This document shows, piece by piece, positions 46,816-56,036 of a DNA stretch of 57,002 bases; position 1 is the stretch's first letter, and each line of letters begins with the position of its first letter. Source of the stretch: Burkholderia ambifaria (GTDB taxonomy: Bacteria; Pseudomonadota; Gammaproteobacteria; Burkholderiales; Burkholderiaceae); contig NZ_LKPJ01000010.1 of assembly GCF_001443045.1 (NCBI RefSeq), positions 205,210 through 262,211 of the forward strand, read 5' to 3'. The position numbers were made by a program, and so were the translations under genes. The notes below the pieces were generated by a model. The model ran no database searches, was not told the origin of the DNA, and saw only the letters and a list, made by a program, of their open reading frames with translations.

Positions 46816-47286
46816 TTGACGAAAATTTTCGAAGAATCCACAGTTTCCGAAGAATCCACAGTTTCCATCGAAGCCCTCGACGCCCACCTTCGCGATAGTG
46901 GCGTAGTTCCCTACAGCGTGCAGCCCGACTGCATCCGATTGCGCACGGATCAGGGCATCGGGTATCGCATCGCCCTCATCACCGACCGGAAGTTCATCCG
47001 GTTCGGCACATATCTTCCGTTGAACCGGCAGGCTCCCATCGAGCTGAAGCATGCACTGGCGAAGCGTCTTAACGAAGACGTGTTCCTCCCGGTCTTTACC
47101 ATCGACCCGGACGAAGACCTGACTGTGGCCTACGCTCTTCCGTACATGAATGGGCTGATCGCGGGCAACTTTGTTGCCGTCGTGAACCGGTTCGCGGCAC
47201 TGCTGGAATTCATCGTTCAGACGTACAACGACGACGGACTGATTGATTTCGGTACGCCGAGCGGTGGGTTGGCGATGCGACATTAG
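46816..47286 (+). CDS. YbjN-like small protein
   Basis: A 156-residue protein resembling the YbjN (type III secretion chaperone-like) fold: GIGYRIALITDRKFIRFGTYLPLN, then an LNEDVFLPVFTIDPDEDLTVAYALPYMNGLIAGNF core and an FAALLEFIV helix. The start is TTG at 46816 without a good ribosome binding site. The N-terminus contains a perfect duplication (EESTVS twice). It stands upstream of the VgrG module and could be a chaperone-like cargo protein, but this is only inferred. Confidence 0.6.
   Translation: MTKIFEESTVSEESTVSIEALDAHLRDSGVVPYSVQPDCIRLRTDQGIGYRIALITDRKFIRFGTYLPLNRQAPIELKHALAKRLNEDVFLPVFTIDPDEDLTVAYALPYMNGLIAGNFVAVVNRFAALLEFIVQTYNDDGLIDFGTPSGGLAMRH
46831..46866 (+). repeat. 18-base tandem duplication
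   Basis: GAAGAATCCACAGTTTCC occurs twice without a gap, adding six residues in frame to the YbjN-like protein. Confidence 0.9.
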
Positions 47287-47552
47287 TCGGATGCCTACGT
47301 GGGGGAGATGAAATAAATTAGAAGGCTAGAATAAATTAAAATGAAAGAAATGGTGCATCTTCACCGATGAGGGTGCGTCGCCCGACGAAGATTCGCGTCA
47401 ATGATCGTCAAATTCCCGCTGCGCAAACGTACAACTGTCATGAATTCGTCTTGTTCCGGATAAAATCGTCTGAGCGATGATTGTCGCTACGATGGACCGT
47501 CTGTTATCTCGCAATCTTGACGGTCGAACCTGAGAGACAAGGACAAGAACAG
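47287..47552 (+). promoter_or_regulatory. AT-rich leader upstream of vgrG
   Basis: The 266 bases before the VgrG gene include an AT-rich stretch with AATAAATTA twice (near 47311 and 47329), the most AT-rich piece of the window. It probably holds the promoter of the VgrG-phospholipase unit; no precise -35/-10 pair can be fixed. Confidence 0.4.
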
Positions 47553-50507
47553 ATGGCACTCGGACCGACAGATTCGGGGAGTTTGAGATATAGCGACATC
47601 TTCGACGCGATCAACCGGGGCCTCATGCAGCATGGCCGTTTGCTGACATTGCGCACCCCGCTGGGTGATAACGTCCTCACGCCTGTTCGCGCGAAAGGCT
47701 GGTCGAAGATCGGCCGTGATTATCGCTGGACTGTTGATGCGGTATCCACGCGCGACGACATCGAATTGCTCGCTCTGATGCATCAGCAGGTGTCGTTGTT
47801 GATTCAGCAATCGACAACACGCTATGCCGACGCGGAGTATCGTCCGATTCACGGCTTCGTGCGTCAGATCAGGCAGTTGGGGGCTGATGGTGCGCTTTCG
47901 CTTTACCAGATCGAGTTCGCGTCCGCCCTGTTCTTCTTGGGCGAAGGTCGTGACGATCATTACTGGCTGGATTCGAACGCCGTCCAGAGCATCAGCACCG
48001 TCTTCGACAAATACCCTCAGTTGCATGGGCACTACCGATTCAATCTCAGCAGCCAGCCAAGTACGCGCACATACACGCGACAGAGCGAATCGGATTTGAA
48101 TTTCGTTCAACGTCTGCTGGAAGACGAAGGGTGGTACTTCTATTGGGAACATGCGACCGTCAAGGACAACAACCCGCCGAAGACCACATTGGTGATCGTG
48201 GACAGCATCTCGGCGTTGCCGCAAGCGCACGATGTCACGTATTCCCGAAGCAATACGGGCGATGAAATCGATGGCTTGACGCAGTGGGTGATGCAGCAGA
48301 CTGCACAGCCAATGGAGTTCAAGTCCACCTCGTTCGATCAGGATCGACCGGGTACCAGCTTCGCGGCGAGTAGTCTGATGGAGGCGACGACATACACGGT
48401 CCAGCATTACCGGGACAAGGAAACCCTCAGTGTTCCGGGCATCCCGGCGACCGTGTACGAACCGACGACCCTGGGCTACCCGGATTCCGACAGCGGTGCC
48501 CGCCGTGCGCGGATTCGGACGCAGGCATGGGACGCGATGGCCCGTCGCTTTATCGGCGTCGGCGGCGTGCGTTGGCTCGATGCAGGGTCGAGATTCGTGC
48601 TGAACGACCATCCGCGCCACGATGGCCGTGATCCAAAGGACCGCGAGTTTCTGGCGGTCGAGATGCACTGGTTCATCCTGAACAACGTCCCGTTTGCCCG
48701 TCAATCGGTAGCGTTTCCATTCAGTCTGCAACCGGAGTTTGACCGCGTTCAGGCGGAATATGAACAGGCGTCCGTGTCTCGTCCTCATGCCGATGACGAT
48801 TCGGTCGGTTTCTTCTTGATGAAGACCGAAGCCCAGCGCACCGATGTCGTGTATCGAAGCCCGTTCGAACATAAGAAGCCGGTGATGCAGCTTGAACATC
48901 TGCTTGTCGGCGCGCCGAGTGGCGAGGAAGCGTGGACGAACGAGAACAATGAGATTCGCGGTCGGTTCGCATGGGACCATCAAAGCCCGTCGGGCGAGTA
49001 CAACACGTCGCCGTGGCTGCGAGTGATGCAAGGTGATACCGGTGATGGGTACGGCGCAGTCCATGTCCCGCGTAGTGGCGAGTGGGTTGCCATCGGATAC
49101 TGGCAAGGTGATTGTGATCGCCCCTTCGTCATGGGGCGGTTGCCGGGTGGCACCACCCAGCAGCCGTGGCATTCGGATGTGCTGAAGTCGGGCCAGCAGT
49201 CGCGCGGTTTCGGCAATACGGGGGCATACAACGCCCTGATTCACGATGATTCCACGCATCAGGGCGGTCAGCGGCTGACAAGTTATACCGGGGGCACCTA
49301 TCACCTGTTTCATCAGGGCTACCTGATTGACCAGACGGGCAACACGCGCGGCGGATATCGCGGGATTGGCTACAAGCTTCATACTGATGCGTTCGGTGCG
49401 ATGCGCGCGAATCAGGGGATGGCGATCAGCACACAGCACAAGTCGCCGGACGCCGAACAATTGGATGTGCGAGAGGCAAGCCAGCAATTGTCGCGTGCGG
49501 GGAATTTGGTCGATTCGTTATCGGAAGCCAGCAAGGGGCATCAGGCAGCGGACCTCAAGTCAGGCCACGATGCGTTGAAGCACTTCGCGGACGCTTTGGA
49601 ATTGCCGCAGACGCCCGAGGCCAAGGGGGGGCGTACGGCGGGTGGTGGCACAGGCACCGCGAACGCTTTCAAGGAACCCGTGATGCTGCTGGACAGCCCA
49701 GCGGGAATTGCGGCATCAACGCAGCAATCTGTGCATCTCTCGGCAGACCAACTCCTCAATCTTGTCAGCGGCCAGACCACGACTGTTGCGTCGGGGCAGT
49801 CGTTGATCGTCGCGGCGCTTAACCTGATCAGCCTCTTTGCGCAGAACGGCGGCATGAAGGCCATCGCTGGCAAGGGTGACATCGATATTCAGGCGCACGC
49901 GGGCGTGATCGATCTGGCGGCTCAATTGGCGTTGCACATCCGGTCCGTGACGGATGTCATCGAAGTCGCCTCTGGCAAGGAAGTCCGGATTCTGTGCGGC
50001 GGCGCAATCGTCCAGATCAGTCAGGACGGCAGCATCAATATCCACTCACCGGGCAAGATCGACTTCAAGGCCGCCAGCTATTCGTTCGCTGGACCTGCGC
50101 GGGTCGATATCACGAACCCGGCGTTCAAGGATTCGCCGGTCCAGAAACTGTCGCTGAACACGTTCGCATCGCCCTCGGCGAAGAATGCTGCCCCGGCTGG
50201 CATGCCCTATAAACTGTATGCCGATGGTGCGCTGGTCAAGCAAGGTGTGTTCGACAAGACTGGGCAGCTGCCTATCGATCATCACGTATCGACGCAGAAG
50301 TACACGTTGGAATTCGCGAACGGCGTGAAGCACGATATTCCAGTCCCTGGCGAGTATCACGATACCGTGAATGGTGAACTTGCGAATCAGGGGTTCCAGT
50401 TCCACGAAAATAGCGATGCACCGGACGTTGCGCCGTCGGGTGACCGGGCGTCACATCGAACGCGTTACAGCAATCTGTTTGATCCAGACTCGGGGGATGA
50501 GGTATGA
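47553..50507 (+). CDS. vgrG: Type VI secretion spike protein VgrG (TssI) with C-terminal extension
   Basis: A 984-residue VgrG. The phage gp27-like part has YRPIHGFVRQIRQLGADG, QSESDLNFVQRLLEDEGWYFYWEH and GVGGVRWLDAGSRFVLNDHP. The OB fold (about 450-540) has RGRFAWDHQSPSG, WLRVMQGDTGDGYG and DCDRPFVMGRLP. A DUF2345 beta-helix lies at about 710-850. After it comes a small beta-sandwich-like segment (about 885-935, YKLYADGALVKQGVFDKTG, YTLEFANG), resembling transthyretin-like cargo domains known from other VgrGs, and an unstructured tail. The start at 47553 follows AAGGA. The effector gene overlaps its stop (ATGA), so this spike most likely carries that effector. Confidence 0.93.
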   Translation: MALGPTDSGSLRYSDIFDAINRGLMQHGRLLTLRTPLGDNVLTPVRAKGWSKIGRDYRWTVDAVSTRDDIELLALMHQQVSLLIQQSTTRYADAEYRPIHGFVRQIRQLGADGALSLYQIEFASALFFLGEGRDDHYWLDSNAVQSISTVFDKYPQLHGHYRFNLSSQPSTRTYTRQSESDLNFVQRLLEDEGWYFYWEHATVKDNNPPKTTLVIVDSISALPQAHDVTYSRSNTGDEIDGLTQWVMQQTAQPMEFKSTSFDQDRPGTSFAASSLMEATTYTVQHYRDKETLSVPGIPATVYEPTTLGYPDSDSGARRARIRTQAWDAMARRFIGVGGVRWLDAGSRFVLNDHPRHDGRDPKDREFLAVEMHWFILNNVPFARQSVAFPFSLQPEFDRVQAEYEQASVSRPHADDDSVGFFLMKTEAQRTDVVYRSPFEHKKPVMQLEHLLVGAPSGEEAWTNENNEIRGRFAWDHQSPSGEYNTSPWLRVMQGDTGDGYGAVHVPRSGEWVAIGYWQGDCDRPFVMGRLPGGTTQQPWHSDVLKSGQQSRGFGNTGAYNALIHDDSTHQGGQRLTSYTGGTYHLFHQGYLIDQTGNTRGGYRGIGYKLHTDAFGAMRANQGMAISTQHKSPDAEQLDVREASQQLSRAGNLVDSLSEASKGHQAADLKSGHDALKHFADALELPQTPEAKGGRTAGGGTGTANAFKEPVMLLDSPAGIAASTQQSVHLSADQLLNLVSGQTTTVASGQSLIVAALNLISLFAQNGGMKAIAGKGDIDIQAHAGVIDLAAQLALHIRSVTDVIEVASGKEVRILCGGAIVQISQDGSINIHSPGKIDFKAASYSFAGPARVDITNPAFKDSPVQKLSLNTFASPSAKNAAPAGMPYKLYADGALVKQGVFDKTGQLPIDHHVSTQKYTLEFANGVKHDIPVPGEYHDTVNGELANQGFQFHENSDAPDVAPSGDRASHRTRYSNLFDPDSGDEV

Positions 50508-52516
50508 CAGCCAAGACGATCACCACACCGATGGCGCTCAACAAAACGTCGAGTGCATCGACAACCTTGCCATGGTTTGTGGACCTGAACGACGAGGGTA
50601 AGCGCGTTGAATTTCATCCTGTTCCATGTTCCTACAAACCTCTGGTCAATGGTAAAGAAGCATTCGGCGCGGTTTACGATGCGATTGCCGCCGCTCGCTT
50701 TAGCGTGGAAATCATCTGCTGGGGTTTTCAGCCGTCGATGTATTTCAAGCGTGGGAACAACGAGACATCACTCAATATCGGCGATCTACTGATCAAGAAG
50801 GCGCTAGAGGGAGTTCGCGTTCGGATATTATGCTGGGCAGATACTGTGCCAGTATCACAATATTCCGAAAACTCGACGCCGGGTATGACTTGGCTAAGGC
50901 ATTTGTTTACACAAAATGAACATGGCGGCGAGAGAGACTATGACCGCGCATGGTTCAAGGCTGCGAGAGCCGTCCCTCCTTCCCCGTTTCGAGAGAAAAA
51001 CGTACAAAAGCAGGCTGACGAGTTTCGAGTGCGACATGCAGCAGGTTTGCCGCCTCCCGAACCGAGAAAGTCGGTTGCCTTACAAGGGATACCATGTATC
51101 GAGATGATGACTCGCGACTTTTCACTGACGGATCGTCACGAAATCATTCACAGAGAGATGTTGTTTCGGGAGGACAAGGAACTTCCCACTGAGACGATTG
51201 TGAATGGCTTGGCCGCAGAGCCTTCACATCATCAGAAATCGGTGATGGTCGATTACGAAGACCCAGACAATGCTGTTGGTTTTGTGATGGGGCACAACAC
51301 GCTCGATGCATACTGGGACGACGATAAGCATTCGTATGCACGCATGTATCCGCGTTTCGGTCGCAATGGTGCGACACCGAGGCAGGATATGTCCGCAGTG
51401 GTCACGGGACCTATCCTTGAACATCTGAACGTGAATTTCACTCGTGCATGGGAACGGGCAACGGGTGTCGATTTGACGACACCTCGGAAACCGTTGGCGT
51501 CGAAGCTCAAGGTTGACCGGAGTCGAGGAACGGTAGTAATGGCGCAACTGCTGCGCACGCAGTCGCAGGAGGGGCGTCGTGACATTCGGTCGATGTACAA
51601 GCAGACGACCGACAATGCGACTCAATATATTTACATCGAGAATCAGTATTTCCGGTGGCCGCCACTCGTTGAACATATCAAGAATGCGATCAACAAGCAG
51701 ACTGCGTGGGGGCGCGATAGTGGCAAGCATGGCCCTCTGTACTTCTTCGTGGTTACGAACTCCAATGCTGAGGCATTGGATCACGGGCAGGTGTCGACCT
51801 ATCGAATGATGGAATCGCTCGGACATGCGGGCACGATACCGAATGTGGCTCGGGCGGAGCGACTGGATCAGCAGCGAGAATTGACTTCGCAACTCAATGA
51901 TATCGACTACAGTGAGCAGCAAGCGGTGGAGTATGGTTCTGGGTCGCGAGAACAGTATGCGCAATTCTTCGCCAAAAATGAGGTGCGACGGAAGGAGTTG
52001 CTGAAGCAGCGGGAAGCGGTGGATAGCAAGATCAAGTCAGATCATCAGAACGGCAGAATTCTTCCCAGTGACATTCCGGGGTTGAAAGCGCTCATCTGTA
52101 CGTTGGTCGCGCCAGATTCACCAGCTGGTCAGTGGATGGATGTGTATGTACACAGCAAGATCATGATCATTGATGACGTGTTCTTGACGCATGGTTCAGC
52201 CAACATCAACACCCGAAGTATGGAGGTCGATAGTGAGTTGAATATTTGCCACGAACATGGCGATGTGACCAAGGCGCTTCGGAAGCGACTGTGGACGATT
52301 CATACGAAGCCGGCCTCTTTAGATGGGCGGAGGGTTGATTCGGATGTCGATGTTAATAGTGCACAAGCATCAGGTGACAACATCGGGGACGCGTTTAAGG
52401 CTTGGGGGCGCTTGATTTCTAGAAATGCTATACGTCGAAATTCAAAAAAAGAGTCGCCATATGCGTCGCTTGTTGAATTTGCCAGTGATACAACAACACG
52501 AAGCAGACTTGATTGA
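50504..52516 (+). CDS. Phospholipase D-type T6SS effector (Tle5-like)
   Basis: A 670-residue protein with two HKD motifs: H243-x-K245-x4-D250 (HQKSVMVD) and H550-x-K552-x4-D557 (HSKIMIID), each followed by a Gly/Ser-Asn/Ala turn (GHNTLDAYW, GSANINTRSMEVDSE). This is the catalytic signature of phospholipase D. No signal peptide is present, as expected for a cargo of the type VI needle. It overlaps the VgrG stop by ATGA and is followed two bases later by a lipoprotein gene that looks like its immunity protein. Base composition is lower in GC than the core genes. The target is probably phosphatidylethanolamine in rival cell membranes (inferred from family). Confidence 0.9.
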   Translation: MTAKTITTPMALNKTSSASTTLPWFVDLNDEGKRVEFHPVPCSYKPLVNGKEAFGAVYDAIAAARFSVEIICWGFQPSMYFKRGNNETSLNIGDLLIKKALEGVRVRILCWADTVPVSQYSENSTPGMTWLRHLFTQNEHGGERDYDRAWFKAARAVPPSPFREKNVQKQADEFRVRHAAGLPPPEPRKSVALQGIPCIEMMTRDFSLTDRHEIIHREMLFREDKELPTETIVNGLAAEPSHHQKSVMVDYEDPDNAVGFVMGHNTLDAYWDDDKHSYARMYPRFGRNGATPRQDMSAVVTGPILEHLNVNFTRAWERATGVDLTTPRKPLASKLKVDRSRGTVVMAQLLRTQSQEGRRDIRSMYKQTTDNATQYIYIENQYFRWPPLVEHIKNAINKQTAWGRDSGKHGPLYFFVVTNSNAEALDHGQVSTYRMMESLGHAGTIPNVARAERLDQQRELTSQLNDIDYSEQQAVEYGSGSREQYAQFFAKNEVRRKELLKQREAVDSKIKSDHQNGRILPSDIPGLKALICTLVAPDSPAGQWMDVYVHSKIMIIDDVFLTHGSANINTRSMEVDSELNICHEHGDVTKALRKRLWTIHTKPASLDGRRVDSDVDVNSAQASGDNIGDAFKAWGRLISRNAIRRNSKKESPYASLVEFASDTTTRSRLD

Positions 52517-52518
52517 CT

Positions 52519-53823
52519 ATGCGCATACTTGCCATCTTCTCTGTTGTATGTTTTTTGACCGCTTGTTCGAAGAACGAAAGTGCCATGAATCCGTTATCCG
52601 ACGTTAGCGCCGTGCGCTTGAATCTTGCCTTCACGTGTACGCGTGAAGTCGATCATTTGCCGCCACTCGATGCTGAGGCTGACAAGCTTTTTCAGTACGC
52701 TAGATATCTCGAAAAGAGAGAGGGGCCGAAGGATTTCAATGATGTTGCCCGATACTATCGCATAGCTTCAGCATTTGGGCACTACAAAGCAAACCACAAT
52801 CTTCAAATTCTAATCTCGTCTGGAATGGCGTCATCGCCCGACCCGGAAAGAGAAAGCGTTGATCTTGCCGAACAGCTTATCAAGGAGGGGGTGCCAAGTG
52901 GTTATTACGATTTTGGGCACTATCTTCTGAACGGCTATGGTCTCAAGCAGGATGGGGATGCAGCAAGACGATACATCCGAAAAGCGGCAGATTTGGGGAG
53001 CGCAGATGCACAATATTATGTTGCGAAACTCCTTGATCCAGCCGATGCTGCTCCTGAGATCGCACACCAGATGTTCATGTGTGCTGCGAATCAGGGGCAC
53101 GCTGAAGCCTCAGATTATCTCGGCGTTGGTTTTCAAGATAATGGGAAGTATGATGAAGCATTAAGTGCATTTCAGAACAGCGCCAAGGCCGGGAACACGC
53201 AAGCGGCATTTTTACTTCAGAATGCCTTTGATGCGCGTGGAGGGAAAGATCCGATATATGGTCTTGGTGTACATCCCGACATAGAGCGTAGTCGTCGATA
53301 CAACTTGATCGGCAAGTTCATCGATAGTAATGACGGCCGCAATCCCAAGGTTCCGGACATCGACAAGATCGTGCCGCTTCCGCCCGCGAAGCTTCCGCCT
53401 TGGGACGGTACGTTCCAATGGCAGAAAGAGCAGGACGCTTCGGTTCCGCCACAGAAGCCGTCGGATGAAGTCATCGACCAGATGGCGAAGGCGAAGCACC
53501 TCGACCCGGCAACGGGGTTACCTCTGGCAAATCCAGTAGAGAAGACTTCTCAAGATGACCAGCCTGTGAACGTCGCAGCACGCCTTCCTTTGGGGACCGT
53601 CGCACACACCGGCCAGCAGTGCCCGGAAGATGGGGTGTGGTGCGCGAAACTGGATGCCGGTCAGGTCGGCGATGCGAAACGCAGGTTTCTAAAGGGCGAC
53701 TCGTTGCCGTCCGTCGTCGTGCATGAACCACGACGGCTTGCGGTTCTCGACAGCATGATGGGTACGCGGCAGCACATGGCACCCGTTGCATGGGAACTTG
53801 TCGCATACCTTGATCAGGCTTGA
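52519..53823 (+). CDS. Sel1-repeat lipoprotein, likely immunity protein to the phospholipase D
   Basis: A 434-residue protein with signal peptide and lipobox (LTAC, Cys16), so it is anchored facing the periplasm. Residues about 60-245 form Sel1-like helical repeats (PKDFNDVARYYRIASAFGHYKA, GDAARRYIRKAADLGSADAQYYVA, YDEALSAFQNSAKAGNTQAAF). The C-terminal half resembles DUF6396-type regions, with TGQQCPEDGVWCAKL. Immunity proteins to Tle5 phospholipases in Pseudomonas also carry Sel1 repeats and sit in the periplasm, where the effector acts. The gene begins two bases after the effector stop. Confidence 0.85.
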   Translation: MRILAIFSVVCFLTACSKNESAMNPLSDVSAVRLNLAFTCTREVDHLPPLDAEADKLFQYARYLEKREGPKDFNDVARYYRIASAFGHYKANHNLQILISSGMASSPDPERESVDLAEQLIKEGVPSGYYDFGHYLLNGYGLKQDGDAARRYIRKAADLGSADAQYYVAKLLDPADAAPEIAHQMFMCAANQGHAEASDYLGVGFQDNGKYDEALSAFQNSAKAGNTQAAFLLQNAFDARGGKDPIYGLGVHPDIERSRRYNLIGKFIDSNDGRNPKVPDIDKIVPLPPAKLPPWDGTFQWQKEQDASVPPQKPSDEVIDQMAKAKHLDPATGLPLANPVEKTSQDDQPVNVAARLPLGTVAHTGQQCPEDGVWCAKLDAGQVGDAKRRFLKGDSLPSVVVHEPRRLAVLDSMMGTRQHMAPVAWELVAYLDQA

Positions 53824-53891
53824 TCTGATTCCACGCCGGGAAGACTACAGGCGGATGGCCCCTTTTGTAACCGACAGGAAGATCGCTCGAC

Positions 53892-54203
53892 GTGAACCAA
53901 CCTAATGAAGCGAAGAGGCGTGCGCACCCGGTGACGTTGATAGGGTTTGGCTGGTTGTTGTTCGTCCTTGGACTGCCTTGCTGGGCACTTGCGAGCAGCG
54001 CGCTTCAGATATTCGCACCGTATGCCGACTGGCCCAAGATGGCGGGAATGATCGCCGTGCCGGTGCCGTTGCTATTTGTTGCCGCTTGGAAGTACGACAG
54101 TGAGTACACGGGCGAAATTGGCCCTCTTCTGGTGGGCTGGTGTGTGGGCGTTGGAATGGCGCGACTCGCTTTTTTAATCGGAGGCTTGGCCCCGCATGGC
54201 TGA
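53892..54203 (+). CDS. Small membrane protein in the T6SS module
   Basis: A 103-residue protein starting at GTG 53892. Three hydrophobic segments are visible: LIGFGWLLFVLGLPCWALA, MIAVPVPLLFVAA and LVGWCVGVGMARLAFLIGG. It lies between the immunity gene and the PAAR gene in the same direction. A role in immunity or in loading is possible; no family is recognised. Confidence 0.65.
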   Translation: MNQPNEAKRRAHPVTLIGFGWLLFVLGLPCWALASSALQIFAPYADWPKMAGMIAVPVPLLFVAAWKYDSEYTGEIGPLLVGWCVGVGMARLAFLIGGLAPHG

Positions 54204-54266
54204 TTGCTTGGCAAAGATCACGCATTTGTACTCGTTCGTTTCGGGACGTGACTTCGGCAACGACAA

Positions 54267-54554
54267 ATGACCCGATATATGATCCTCGACGGCGATCACA
54301 CGACCGTGGCCGGAATGGTCCGGGCAAGGGCAACGCCGTTTGAACTTGATGGCAAGCACATCGCACATGAAGAGGACGATGTGTTTTGCCCGGTGTGTAA
54401 AACGATTGGCAAGATTCAGTGCGACGGCCCACGGTTGCCGATGACAGGACCAGACGGTCGGCGTGTGGCACTGAGTGATGACCTTTGTATCTGCAAGTGT
54501 GTCCCGCCGCCGAAGCTCATCCCGTCTCAGCAGGTCATGTCGGTTGACGCGTGA
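54267..54554 (+). CDS. Cys-rich PAAR-like protein
   Basis: A 95-residue protein beginning MTRYMILDGDHTTVAG, a typical PAAR start. Cysteines lie in VFCPVCKTIG and DLCICKCVP and the end is PKLIPSQ, the same layout as the PAAR protein at 27479. It follows the VgrG-effector-immunity genes and should cap that spike. Its last 20 bases overlap the end of the convergent UDG-fold gene. Confidence 0.75.
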   Translation: MTRYMILDGDHTTVAGMVRARATPFELDGKHIAHEEDDVFCPVCKTIGKIQCDGPRLPMTGPDGRRVALSDDLCICKCVPPPKLIPSQQVMSVDA

Positions 54555-55854
54555 TGATGTCTCGGTGCGCACCGACCGGCGTGGCCCAATCAGCGAATGC
54601 AGCAAGGAAGCGCGGAAGGTCATCGAATGTGTCGAGACTCACTTGCCATCCATACGCGGTTTCGGTCGCCCCACGGTTCAGCCGCTTCGGAAACCGCGAC
54701 ATGTTCGAGTGGAAACGATGTTCGTGGCGGACCGATGCAACTCCCGGCAATGCCATCACCTCGTCAGGCATCAGGCCGGGATGCACCATCAGATTGACGC
54801 GATTCATCCTCGATGTGGTCTTGACCAAGTAGATGGTCTGACCGCTAGGGGTCGCGAATTCGGCCACTTTCGATGTTTGTTTCGTCAGCGTGTATCCGGC
54901 CTTCTGGACTTCGGCAAGGATGGTGGCGACCTCGTCGTTAGCCGTGGCGCACGTCGCGATGTCGGAGACCTTGGGCGTTGCCGGTTTCAACGGTGCAGAC
55001 GACGGCACGTTGGGCGTCGGCATTGCTGTCTCTTGATCGCGCCGTGCTGATGGCTTCGGCGTAGTTCGACCAAGCAGCGAAGCCGTTGCGGCATGCATCT
55101 GCTCATAGGCACGGTCAAGCCAGCCGGTCCGGCGCAAGACCGGATTCTTGGCGTCAAGTTCTCCCTTGGCGACTTCTCGAAGGTAGTAGCGCGTTGTGCT
55201 GCCGCCCGCACCGGACGGATGGCAGAACGCCCCCAGGACCTGCTTGCGTTGGAGTGCGCCATGACGGACGCACCAGTCCAACGCGGCTTCAGGGCAAGGG
55301 CCAAGGCCGACAAACAGTGTGTCCGATGCCATTTCCCGCACCGACGGGACGAAGCAGTCACGGAAGCATTCGCTGAGAAGCGGTGATGCCAAGACTTCAT
55401 CGAAGCTCCCCGCGAACATTTTTCCAGCCTTGAACGCAGCATGCGGTACTACCGATGTCGATTGCAGGAGGTCGGCGTGCGAACCCCAAAGCGATTCAAC
55501 ATCCCCGATTCCAAGTAGTCGTTCGAACCCGAAGTGCCGCAGCATCTTCAATAGATTCGGTCGCATCGATGGACCACCGAAGGCCCCGGCCTTCTTGATT
55601 TCTCGGAGAATCATGTCCGTCGGGTGCCCGTGTCGGAGCAGCTCCTGCGCCTTGCCATACGACAGTTCAAGCTGTGTATTGCCGGGAGTGATTCCGACGA
55701 TCACCAACTTTGCTTCCCGGTTGACGTACTCGAAGGGTGTGTACCGAAGCTCGTAGACGGCTGATTTTCCGAGACTGAATTGTGGTGCGGTCATCCCGTC
55801 CGCACCAAGACGCATCAGATCATTCGAGAAACGTTGAAACAGTTCGCGCTCCAT
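54535..55854 (-). CDS. UDG-fold protein with a C-terminal unknown domain
   Basis: A 439-residue cytoplasmic protein. The N-terminal part resembles the uracil-DNA glycosylase superfamily: KLVIVGITPGNTQ (residues 49-61) corresponds to motif 1, where water-activating residues lie, and AFCHPSGAGG (209-218) to motif 2 with the His-Pro-Ser loop. A Lys/Pro-rich linker (about 262-300) leads to a second domain of about 130 residues (AGYTLTKQTSKVAEF, GQTIYLVKTTSRMNRVNLMVHPGL, AYGWQVSLDTFDDLPRFLAAF) that I do not recognise. It opposes the T6SS genes and overlaps the PAAR gene by 20 bases. It could be a DNA repair or anti-phage protein, or simply island cargo. Confidence 0.6.
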   Translation of the reverse strand: MERELFQRFSNDLMRLGADGMTAPQFSLGKSAVYELRYTPFEYVNREAKLVIVGITPGNTQLELSYGKAQELLRHGHPTDMILREIKKAGAFGGPSMRPNLLKMLRHFGFERLLGIGDVESLWGSHADLLQSTSVVPHAAFKAGKMFAGSFDEVLASPLLSECFRDCFVPSVREMASDTLFVGLGPCPEAALDWCVRHGALQRKQVLGAFCHPSGAGGSTTRYYLREVAKGELDAKNPVLRRTGWLDRAYEQMHAATASLLGRTTPKPSARRDQETAMPTPNVPSSAPLKPATPKVSDIATCATANDEVATILAEVQKAGYTLTKQTSKVAEFATPSGQTIYLVKTTSRMNRVNLMVHPGLMPDEVMALPGVASVRHEHRFHSNMSRFPKRLNRGATETAYGWQVSLDTFDDLPRFLAAFADWATPVGAHRDIITRQPT

Positions 55855-56036
55855 CCCATGTCCCTAGTATTTTTCAGCGGGAGGCAGGTTAGCAACCCGA
55901 CGTGGGAGATGAAAGAGAAATTTTCGGTATTCTTGTCGCGCTGCTTGCAGGGTGACTGCGATGAAGGAATGGCCCGTTCCATCGTTCGATGACGAGATTT
56001 CATTCCGGGCGGTGCCACGAACTCCGTCGAGGCAGG

